Shown piece by piece: positions 1-6,200 of a DNA stretch of 6,826 nucleotides. Position 1 is the first letter of the stretch. Each line of letters starts with the position of its first letter. The notes below the pieces were generated by a model. That model did not search any database, was not told the origin of the DNA, and was given only the letters and a program-made list of their open reading frames with translations. Origin of the DNA: Fidelibacterota bacterium (GTDB lineage Bacteria; Marinisomatota; Marinisomatia; Marinisomatales; TCS56); assembly GCA_030634675.1 (NCBI GenBank), contig DAOWAH010000090.1, positions 1-6,826 on the forward strand, given 5' to 3'. Both the position numbers and the translations under genes were made by a program.

Positions 1-1481
1 AATGACAGATTAGGGACGCCTGTACCGGTACCGGTGAGCGCCTGATACAGGTTTATCCGGCCATATCCCAGTTGCCCAACAAAATCCGGATTGGAAGCAT
101 CAATATTATTGGCGTTAGCGGTCAGGCGGATCAGGATTTCGTGACTGGTTTCGTCCGGGAATTGATTTAATAGCAGGGCGACACCACCGGCCACCATCGG
201 GGTGGACATTGAAGTTCCGCCGATGGAAACATAGGTATTGCCGGGGAAAGTGCTTAAAATACTGCTGCCAGGAGCGAAGATATCGACCCAGGTACCGAAG
301 TTTGAGAAAGAAGCCAGGTTGTCGCTGACGGTTTGTGTGGCTGCCACTGCTACGGCATGTTCGTAGGCGGCCGGGAAATGAAGATCGTTGGCCGCATCAT
401 TTCCAGCGGCGGCGATTACGATTACACCATTGTCCCAGGCATAATTGATGATGTCTTCTTCAAAATTACTGAAGCCGCCACTACCCCAGCTCAAACTGAC
501 GATATCGGCGCCGTTGTCAACTGCGTAGACTATGCCATTGTATCCCCACGGAATACTACCATCATTTGTGGCGGTGGTGTAACCAACCCGGACCGGCATA
601 ATTGTCGTGTACCAGCCGGTGCCGGCCACACCGGTACTATTGTCGGTCACTGCGGCGGCAATACCGGAACAATGGGTGCCATGGCCATCAAAATCAGAAG
701 GATCATTATCTGCATCTCTGCCGTCTTCTCCTGGGTAAGGTTGCGAATCTTCATCCCAATCCAATGGTACGTCGACAAAATCCCAGCCGCGGACATCGTC
801 TATATATCCGTTGCCATCATTATCGACTCCATCACCGGCGGTTTCACCTGGATTAGTCCAGATATTGGCTGCCAGGTCTTCATGAACCCAGTCGACGCCA
901 GTATCGATAATTGCCAATATTACATTGGAGGAACCTTGCTCAATATCCCAGGCTGCTTCAGCCTGGAGAAGGTCATAATGAATCTGCTGGGGATAGCGCG
1001 GGTCGTTTGGTATGACATCGATATAATCCGGGTAAATCCGTTCCGCATATTCCACAGCGGGATCGGTGCGCAGTTGATTCACCAGCAGATCGGCGTCACT
1101 GCCGGGAGCCAGATGAATCGAATAAATTTTAGATAGGTCGGTAACCGCTGCCCGTAATGGCGCCTGGGTTTTGGTAGGGAAGGTACGCTTGATTTCCCGG
1201 ACTGCAAAGCGAGCCATGATCCGGTCAATACCGGCCAGGCCGAAGGATTGAGTCGAGCGTGGTGCATTGCCGATAAATTTTTCTGTGTTAGCTTGCAGCT
1301 TAACCACGACCAAATTGGGAATAGCCCGGTGTTGCCGGACATTGCTGATTGGCCGGTCCAACTGCGGTTCACGGTCATCGGGTCGTGATAATATTTTTGC
1401 ATCTCCGGCGGCCGAAAGACCAGCTACCAGAATCAGCATTATACTAATGAAATAAAAAACTAATGAACTTCGAATAGTCAT
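1..1481 (-). CDS. Secreted subtilisin-like serine peptidase (family S8), C-terminus cut by the window edge
   Basis: This gene encodes an exported serine endopeptidase. The reading frame is open without a break from the ATG at 1481 to base 1 (493 codons visible). Residues 1-26 look like a Sec signal peptide with a long hydrophobic run ending SAA. Residues about 55-160 look like an inhibitor-type propeptide (VVVKL at 59-63), followed by PNDPRY at 157-162, which commonly precedes S8 catalytic domains. All catalytic blocks are present: IIDTGVD with Asp193, DGHGTHCSG with His267, AAAGN with oxyanion Asn361, and GTSMSTPMVAG with Ser424. An EF-hand-like acidic loop (residues 217-229, DGVDNDGNGYIDD) between the Asp and His blocks probably binds calcium. 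The catalytic domain appears to end near GYGRINLYQAL; a beta-sandwich or sorting domain may follow beyond the edge. The start is supported by AAGGAG five bases upstream. It is the last visible gene of the leftward operon. Family assignment is secure; substrate is unknown. Confidence 0.95.
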   Translation of the reverse strand, partial: MTIRSSLVFYFISIMLILVAGLSAAGDAKILSRPDDREPQLDRPISNVRQHRAIPNLVVVKLQANTEKFIGNAPRSTQSFGLAGIDRIMARFAVREIKRTFPTKTQAPLRAAVTDLSKIYSIHLAPGSDADLLVNQLRTDPAVEYAERIYPDYIDVIPNDPRYPQQIHYDLLQAEAAWDIEQGSSNVILAIIDTGVDWVHEDLAANIWTNPGETAGDGVDNDGNGYIDDVRGWDFVDVPLDWDEDSQPYPGEDGRDADNDPSDFDGHGTHCSGIAAAVTDNSTGVAGTGWYTTIMPVRVGYTTATNDGSIPWGYNGIVYAVDNGADIVSLSWGSGGFSNFEEDIINYAWDNGVIVIAAAGNDAANDLHFPAAYEHAVAVAATQTVSDNLASFSNFGTWVDIFAPGSSILSTFPGNTYVSIGGTSMSTPMVAGGVALLLNQFPDETSHEILIRLTANANNIDASNPDFVGQLGYGRINLYQALTGTGTGVPNLS

Positions 1482-1486
1482 ACTGT

Positions 1487-1492
1487 CTCCTT
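1487..1492 (-). promoter_or_regulatory. Ribosome-binding site of the S8 peptidase gene
   Basis: The minus strand reads AAGGAG, five bases before the ATG at 1481. It is the strongest Shine-Dalgarno sequence among the three leftward genes and fixes the start at the first Met of the signal peptide. Confidence 0.8.
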
Positions 1493-1512
1493 TTAACTCA
1501 TAATTCGTCGCT

Positions 1513-1528
1513 AAAACCTACGGGTAGG
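1513..1528 (-). other. Weak hairpin with short T run between the C25 and S8 genes
   Basis: On the minus strand CCTACCCGTAGG (1528-1517) is a short palindrome followed by TTTT (1516-1513). The stem is only 4 to 6 pairs, counting a wobble, and the T run is short. It could cause partial termination or RNA processing between the C25 and S8 genes. It is too weak to call a terminator, and the remaining 77-base gap shows no clear promoter. Confidence 0.25.
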
Positions 1529-1558
1529 CTGTAAATATTAGCAATTAATATACTATGA

Positions 1559-4297
1559 TCATTTGATCAGGATCATCTTTCTGACCAAGACCTGATGCTC
1601 CTGCTCCAGCAGATAAAAATAAATACCGGAGGCAACCGCCTTTCCTGAATTGTCGTTTCCATCCCAATTGATCGACTGGGACCCGCCGGAATTTTTATCC
1701 AAAACAATGGTTCTGATTTCCTGGCCGGTCAGATCGTAAACTTTCAGTCGTGCCAGGCCGGAAGCTGATAGTGTCAGCGGAATAGTTGTTGTGCGATTGA
1801 AGGGGTTAGGGTAATTCTGCCCCAGGTTGAACCGATTAGGTCGAACAGGGTCGTTGCCTGCAACCGATAGAGGTAAGCGGTTCAACACCATAATATCATC
1901 CAGATACCAGCCGGCGTCTTCGGCCTGAGCGGTGCTGGCAAAATGAAATCGCAGGCGCATTTCATCGGCTGTTCCGATCAAGTAATCTAGGTTGAATTGA
2001 ACATATTGCCAGTGTGGTTGCGATCCGCTGAAGGCCGGCTCACCACCCAGATAATCGTTTTGTGTACTTAATTCGGCAACAGAATAACCGCCTAGAGGCT
2101 GGATAAGTTCCCAGGTCAAACCGGCATCTACTGAAATTTTCACGTTACCGCCATCGAAACCGGCATTGAATTGATCCATCTGAAAATAATGGCGAAAAGC
2201 CAGGGTCAGATGGGAGAAATCAGCGATATAAATCGCAGGTGACTCCAGAATCGAATTGGAGCGGGGCGAATAATTATTATCGGCTCTGGTGGCTACAGCG
2301 TAATCGCCGGCATACGCCGACCCTGGTCCAGATAGATAAATACTGGCGCCGGGAATTCCCCGTTCCCAGTCACCGCTGAGGGAAAAATCCTCGCCATCCA
2401 GTTCAAAACCAAAATATCTTTCATTCGGACCTGATTCCAGGTAATAATCAACTCCTGTTAGAAGTTCACCTTCGAAAATTAATAATGTGTCAGTTATTCC
2501 AATATACTCGCGCTTTTGGATATCAATGACGGCGACTTTACTGGTAATATTATCCAACAAGTAGGTTCCATCGATACCGGAGGTGTCGCGGAAGTTACTG
2601 CCCCGCAGACGGATAATTGACCCTTCCAGGGGTGACGAACCGCCGCTTTCATAAATGATACCGGCAATCGAAGCTGGCAAAAACGGTTGGAAATAAACCG
2701 TGTCGATTTTGGCTGCCGGGCCTACAACGACGGTGTCGGATAAATCGTGGTAGCTGGTTCGTTGGGCACGGATCTGGTAATTGGAAAGCGGTAAGCTGCC
2801 GGGAGCTGCGAAATAACCTAGTGAATCAGTCACGACAACAAAAGGCTGTACGGCAGATTCGCCGATGGGGGCAACCTTCAATTCTTGATCCGCAATCGGG
2901 CTGCCGGAGGATTGGTCCAGCGCATAGCCGGACAGAACCTGACGAACCGAATCATGATTGAAAAAGCTGAATACCAGGGTTGGGTCTCCCAGTAAATTAT
3001 AAATTTCCGGGTAATAATCGCCGGTCGGGTAACCCCGCGCCCAAACCTGCAATATGGCTGATAGAGTCATTTCGCCCAATGTTAGCAGATAGCCGGAAAA
3101 AGCCGCATCCCAGAAGCGCCGCTCGAGATAGTCGTCTTCGTACCAGTAAGTGATCCCGGAACTACCCAAAAAACTGACGGCTCCCCTGTTTTCGGCCAGC
3201 AGCCAGGATTCGCCCAGGGAAGGAGTGACAGTTCCATAAATTCCGGCGTTACAGCCGAAACTGAGCACAATGGGATAGTGGTCGGTATTGGTTAATTCGT
3301 TGATATTCTGATCCCAGAAATATATCTGGGGATAGGTATCCTGCCAAATGTATTCCGTGCCGTGGCCTGAATAGCAGACCGTATTGGTGCCATTGTTCAC
3401 TGCCGCCATGATATCATTTGTGTTACCGTCGCTAGCCACCCAGATTGAATCGGCAGTAAGGTTATTTTCATCAAAATATTTTTCGATCGGATAACGGTGG
3501 GTGTTTTCCACGAGGTCAGCGAAATACGGGTCACCGCTGGCAATAAATAAACCGTTGGTTCGCCAGGTTGAAACGGTGGGATCTGATTGTTCATAGGCGA
3601 TGATTTTGGTAATCATATTTGACAGTTCAGCGGCATTCCGCGCCGGCAGGCGCCCGATAAATAAATCAGGCAAAACATCGTCCGGACCATCCATGGTTGT
3701 GTAATAAAGATCGGTGGGATAATCAAAATGGGCAGCACTATCAGGGTAGTTGCTACCAGCAAAGGTCGGTATCTGACTGGAATGGGCGGCCAGCAGCAGG
3801 TGGCTGGGTGGCGCAGGCCAATTGTCATAGGCTGATTGGATATAGGTTTTTATCGCGCTGGTCGTTGATCCTATTACGCTCAGAGTAGCAATTGTAACGT
3901 CGAAATTCTGCTTGATTTTCCATTGGTCGAGTGAACTAATTGCAGTCTGGAATGAATCCGGTATAATAATTAATAAATGATCATTGCTGGTTGCTTTAAT
4001 CGATAAATCTATATTGGCACCGGCAGTTTTTGCCCAATACTCTAAAACCCGCTTAAATGCCGGAGAAACCAGGCGTAGACTTTCATCTGATATTGAAAAT
4101 TTAATCACAATACTATCAATTTTCGAATAACCTGAAGTAGTTCGGGGCAGTCCGGTTGACCGGGCACTAACCACCAGACCGCGAATCGAGGCTTGTTTGA
4201 AATATTGACTTTGTTCAGGATTGGTGTTCGCTGCTACAATTGAAAATGCGATTATTGACTTAATCAATAACTTATTATGTCTGATCATAATATTCAC
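1559..4297 (-). CDS. Gingipain-like cysteine peptidase (family C25) with C-terminal type A sorting domain
   Basis: This 912-residue protein is a secreted cysteine endopeptidase of the gingipain family. Residues 1-23 form a modest signal peptide (cleavage plausible after VAA), and residues about 24-155 look like a propeptide. The C25 catalytic domain spans about 160-445 and shows YSGHGTEYIW with catalytic His312, SFGCNAG with catalytic Cys349, an upstream FIGRLPAR block and the closing NLLGDPT block. Two small beta-sandwich, carboxypeptidase-regulatory-like domains follow (about 453-535 and 541-622). Next is a jelly-roll or MAM-like domain (about 626-805) ending AGWYLDDI, as in immune-inhibitor-A-type secreted peptidases. 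Residues about 822-912 are a FlgD-like Por/T9SS type A sorting domain (QNYPNPFN, YDLTGQE, WDGND, ASGIYFY, KMILIK). The start is a GTG at 4297 with AGAAG eight bases upstream; an in-frame ATG at 4288 is the alternative. The T9SS sortase PorU is also a C25 peptidase, but the short pre-catalytic region argues for a gingipain-type effector. Substrate specificity is not evident. Confidence 0.93.
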   Translation of the reverse strand: MNIMIRHNKLLIKSIIAFSIVAANTNPEQSQYFKQASIRGLVVSARSTGLPRTTSGYSKIDSIVIKFSISDESLRLVSPAFKRVLEYWAKTAGANIDLSIKATSNDHLLIIIPDSFQTAISSLDQWKIKQNFDVTIATLSVIGSTTSAIKTYIQSAYDNWPAPPSHLLLAAHSSQIPTFAGSNYPDSAAHFDYPTDLYYTTMDGPDDVLPDLFIGRLPARNAAELSNMITKIIAYEQSDPTVSTWRTNGLFIASGDPYFADLVENTHRYPIEKYFDENNLTADSIWVASDGNTNDIMAAVNNGTNTVCYSGHGTEYIWQDTYPQIYFWDQNINELTNTDHYPIVLSFGCNAGIYGTVTPSLGESWLLAENRGAVSFLGSSGITYWYEDDYLERRFWDAAFSGYLLTLGEMTLSAILQVWARGYPTGDYYPEIYNLLGDPTLVFSFFNHDSVRQVLSGYALDQSSGSPIADQELKVAPIGESAVQPFVVVTDSLGYFAAPGSLPLSNYQIRAQRTSYHDLSDTVVVGPAAKIDTVYFQPFLPASIAGIIYESGGSSPLEGSIIRLRGSNFRDTSGIDGTYLLDNITSKVAVIDIQKREYIGITDTLLIFEGELLTGVDYYLESGPNERYFGFELDGEDFSLSGDWERGIPGASIYLSGPGSAYAGDYAVATRADNNYSPRSNSILESPAIYIADFSHLTLAFRHYFQMDQFNAGFDGGNVKISVDAGLTWELIQPLGGYSVAELSTQNDYLGGEPAFSGSQPHWQYVQFNLDYLIGTADEMRLRFHFASTAQAEDAGWYLDDIMVLNRLPLSVAGNDPVRPNRFNLGQNYPNPFNRTTTIPLTLSASGLARLKVYDLTGQEIRTIVLDKNSGGSQSINWDGNDNSGKAVASGIYFYLLEQEHQVLVRKMILIK

Positions 4298-4305
4298 AGA
4301 TATTG

Positions 4306-4310
4306 CTTCT
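4306..4310 (-). promoter_or_regulatory. Candidate ribosome-binding site supporting the GTG start of the C25 gene
   Basis: The minus strand reads AGAAG, eight bases before GTG 4297. For the alternative ATG at 4288 the same motif would lie 17 bases away, which is too far. This mildly favours the GTG start. The site is weak, so translation may depend partly on coupling from the GWxTD gene, which stops 58 bases upstream. Confidence 0.35.
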
Positions 4311-4355
4311 GTTAATAATTCCGCAGCAGCGCAAAGCCTGATAATACCGGTCAGA

Positions 4356-5738
4356 TTATTTGGTTAGATAATCTTTCCAGTTGTTGTTGGACAATTCATT
4401 ACGGTGAGTCGAATGCAGGAGCACGTAGTTATTAAAACCAGTTAAATCGGCAAAAACAAACAATACTCCACCTTGCATTTTATGATAATACCAGGTCTCA
4501 TACGGCTTAATGTCAATCCCACTTTTAAATTGCTCTATGTCGTTAGGAAAACCATAAATAATCAAAACGCGACCTCGATCGGTCGTCCAGCCCTTTTGAT
4601 CGCCGACACTGAAACGGGAATTAGCATTTTTAATGCGGTTAAGATACTCATTTCTAAAGATATGTGGTTCAATTTGCACTGGCTTTTTCTTATTCCAGAA
4701 TTCAACCAGGTAGTATTTTTTTTGATGAATGGAAGTCAGTTCATTGTAAGCGGTGATTTCGGAAGGTTTTGCCAGATATTCCAGATAGTCAAACTCCTGA
4801 TCGACCATTGCCGTATCAAAGTTGCTGAGGGCTTGCATGATTAAGTCACCCGCTAACTGAAATGCCAGGTTGCCAGGGTCGGTGTAAATAAAGGATTTAC
4901 TGGTCTGGGATAAAAGCTTATTGTCGGTATCTTCCAGATAAAATACAAACTCATATTTTCCGAGCGGTAAAGTCGATAGATTAGAATAACCGACTTCAAC
5001 GCTGGAATCGTTACTGTATTTTTTCTTCTGTGCTTTGTGCAGGTATTCCTGCCCATCGGTGCCGATCATCATAGTGCGAATAGTATAAATTTCAGGTGTT
5101 TTCGCGGGCAGCAGATTATAGGCCTCCAGGTAATAATAAAAATGGGGGTGGGTCGTTAAAATTTGGCGACTTGGACGCGGCTTGGCTTCGTATGTGTTTT
5201 TATACAGGCTGGGAATTGGATTGATCGGATTCTGGGTTATGGTCAAACATAACTCAACATCGCTTAACGCAATTTGTCCGGCAGGGAATTTCTTTGGCTC
5301 AATAATCGATTTTATAGAATTGGAACGGCCTGAAACTTCATCTGAAATGTCAATCACCAGTTTTTGTTTTATTTTTGGTATTGTAAAACTAATTGCCCCC
5401 ACCACTGTTTTATTGCCATCGTGAACCATGGTATCCGCGGTTGAATGGGGAATCCGCCAACTGTGATTAAAGGTCAATGAGTCGCTAGTAATCGAAAAAA
5501 GTTTTACTTGCAGGCGTAAAGCCCCGGACAATGAACCATTTTTCCGTATGTAATCCAACTGTGACTCATTGAAAGAATAATATAATTCGGCATAATTAGT
5601 CAATTCATCATATTTGTATTGGGCCAGATCGACATTCACTATCAATGGTTTGGCAATACATGGGCTGACCATAGCTATTATAATAATAATAATTAAAGCC
5701 CTGGAAATAATTGGCTGAATATTGTGTGAATTGTTCAT
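4356..5738 (-). CDS. GWxTD domain-containing exported protein
   Basis: From the ATG at 5738 this is a 460-residue protein of the GWxTD family, which is found in FCB-group and some other Gram-negative phyla and has no established biochemical role. Residues 1-29 are a signal peptide with a striking six-isoleucine run and a likely cleavage after SPCIA. Pro before Cys makes a lipoprotein box unlikely. Residues about 30-290 look beta-rich and extracytoplasmic (opening VNVDLAQYKYDE, AELYYSFNES). The C-terminal GWxTD domain (about 310-450) contains LVEFWNKK, a NEYLNRIKNANSRF stretch, the signature GWTTDRG at 383-389, then VLIIYGFPNDIEQF, YETWYY and LFVFADLTGFNNYVLLHS. The frame is open further upstream to 5834, but starting there would place 32 charged or polar residues before the signal peptide. 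GGAAG lies 12 bases before 5738, a weak site. It is first in the leftward operon and visibly more AT-rich than the two peptidase genes. Confidence 0.9.
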   Translation of the reverse strand: MNNSHNIQPIISRALIIIIIIAMVSPCIAKPLIVNVDLAQYKYDELTNYAELYYSFNESQLDYIRKNGSLSGALRLQVKLFSITSDSLTFNHSWRIPHSTADTMVHDGNKTVVGAISFTIPKIKQKLVIDISDEVSGRSNSIKSIIEPKKFPAGQIALSDVELCLTITQNPINPIPSLYKNTYEAKPRPSRQILTTHPHFYYYLEAYNLLPAKTPEIYTIRTMMIGTDGQEYLHKAQKKKYSNDSSVEVGYSNLSTLPLGKYEFVFYLEDTDNKLLSQTSKSFIYTDPGNLAFQLAGDLIMQALSNFDTAMVDQEFDYLEYLAKPSEITAYNELTSIHQKKYYLVEFWNKKKPVQIEPHIFRNEYLNRIKNANSRFSVGDQKGWTTDRGRVLIIYGFPNDIEQFKSGIDIKPYETWYYHKMQGGVLFVFADLTGFNNYVLLHSTHRNELSNNNWKDYLTK

Positions 5739-5849
5739 GATGTTTGTACGCTTCCAGAAATATTTTTTTGACCCACACAAGTGTACTGCCCAATTAGTTT
5801 TCGATGCAAGCACAACCTGCTGGGTGAACATCAACGGAACTGATGCTCT

Positions 5850-5855
5850 ATTATA
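5850..5855 (-). promoter_or_regulatory. Candidate -10 box for the leftward operon
   Basis: The minus strand reads TATAAT here, which would start transcription near 5843 and leave a leader of about 105 bases before the ATG at 5738. No good -35 hexamer lies 16-18 bases upstream (CCTATG at the 17-base spacing). Promoters in FCB bacteria often depart from the sigma-70 consensus, so this is tentative. If correct, the in-frame extension to 5834 would be untranslated leader. Confidence 0.25.
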
Positions 5856-5898
5856 TAAAAACAGCCTCCAACCATAGGATTAAATCAGAAATGATCGC

Positions 5899-5929
5899 TT
5901 GAAAATGGAAAATTATTAAACGATATAAT
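5899..5929 (+). promoter_or_regulatory. Candidate rightward promoter upstream of the receptor gene
   Basis: TTGAAA (5899-5904) and TATAAT (5924-5929) are separated by 19 bases, a slightly long but recognisable sigma-70-like arrangement. It would give a leader of about 260 bases that includes both stem-loops. In such AT-rich DNA a chance match is quite possible. Confidence 0.25.
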
Positions 5930-6080
5930 GAAAATTGTAACTGGTTGTATTTCAGAAGGATATTAAATCAGACTCGATTAATTTATTCACCGATCAATGA
6001 ACTATTCTACCGCTTATAGATTATTATTAGGTTTATTTTTATAGAAAGTGTACGTTAATTTCACATATTCGTATTACCAA

Positions 6081-6108
6081 AGGGCCGCTCGGTTAATGAG
6101 GCGGCCCT
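6081..6108 (+). other. Perfect 8-bp GC-rich stem-loop upstream of the receptor gene
   Basis: AGGGCCGC (6081-6088) pairs exactly with GCGGCCCT (6101-6108) around a 12-base loop. It stands out in very AT-rich surroundings. No T run follows on the plus strand, and only TTT follows on the minus strand, so it is not a standard intrinsic terminator for either flanking gene. It could be a leader RNA structure, an operator, or the 3' end of a short RNA. Confidence 0.6.
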
Positions 6109-6128
6109 GAGTGCATATTGATTTGACC

Positions 6129-6159
6129 CTCCCTACTAGGATTCTATTCTAGTGGGGGG
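6129..6159 (+). other. 11-bp leader stem-loop just upstream of the receptor start
   Basis: CTCCCTACTAG (6129-6139) pairs with CTAGTGGGGGG (6149-6159) around a 9-base loop. Nine pairs are Watson-Crick and two are T-G wobbles. The pairing buries the G run at 6154-6159, 38 bases before the receptor ATG and 8 bases before the ATG of a possible leader ORF. It may affect translation or stability of the receptor mRNA. Confidence 0.5.
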
Positions 6160-6167
6160 CGAAAGAT

Positions 6168-6200
6168 ATGCTAAGTAAAAAGCTAAGAGGCCAAGGATGA
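6168..6200 (+). CDS. Possible 10-codon leader ORF overlapping the receptor start
   Basis: An ATG at 6168 opens a frame encoding MLSKKLRGQG and stopping at TGA 6198-6200, so the stop overlaps the receptor ATG at 6197-6199 in an ATGA arrangement. The G run at 6154-6159 lies eight bases upstream at Shine-Dalgarno distance but is not a consensus site. Overlap of this kind can support translational coupling, but a short ORF like this arises easily by chance. Existence as a translated peptide is unproven. Confidence 0.2.
   Translation: MLSKKLRGQG
6185..6190 (+). promoter_or_regulatory. Ribosome-binding site of the receptor gene
   Basis: AAGAGG lies six bases before the ATG at 6197. A second in-frame ATG follows at once at 6200, nine bases from the site, so either of the tandem ATG codons could be used. 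Confidence 0.6.

Larger units (their letters stand above)
5739..6196. promoter_or_regulatory. Divergent AT-rich intergenic control region
   Basis: This 458-base stretch separates the leftward operon from the rightward receptor gene and must hold both promoters. It contains no credible full-length gene. It is strongly AT-rich from about 5840 to 6080, then has two stem-loops (6081-6108 and 6129-6159) close to the receptor. An 11-base direct repeat ATTAAATCAGA occurs at 5879-5889 and 5962-5972. I saw no tRNA, no cobalamin-riboswitch B12 box and no insertion sequence. Confidence 0.7.

Noticed and set aside
333..1136. Long plus-strand open frame of 267 codons
   Set aside because: It lies wholly antisense to the S8 peptidase gene, whose translation shows all catalytic motifs. 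The plus-strand product is cysteine- and isoleucine-rich and resembles no family I recognise.
1..1481. Possible frameshift or pseudogene in the S8 peptidase
   Set aside because: I translated the minus strand from 1481 to the edge and found one uninterrupted frame with all catalytic residues in order.
1559..4297. T9SS sortase PorU
   Set aside because: PorU is also a C25 peptidase, but it has a much longer region before the catalytic domain. Here only about 160 residues precede it, and the layout suits a secreted gingipain-like effector.
4473..4844. Plus-strand open frame of 123 codons
   Set aside because: It is antisense to the GWxTD domain coding region and shows no recognisable family or export signal.
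5739..5834. N-terminal extension of the GWxTD gene to an ATG at 5834
   Set aside because: It would put 32 residues with charged and polar stretches in front of a clear signal peptide. The Met at 5738 gives a normal exported protein.
6081..6108. Intrinsic terminator
   Set aside because: The stem is good, but no T run follows on the plus strand and only three T on the minus strand. Neither flanking gene is transcribed toward it to end there.
5739..6196. Cobalamin or other known riboswitch upstream of the receptor
   Set aside because: TonB-dependent receptors are often under cobalamin riboswitches, but I saw no B12 box or other known conserved core in the leader.
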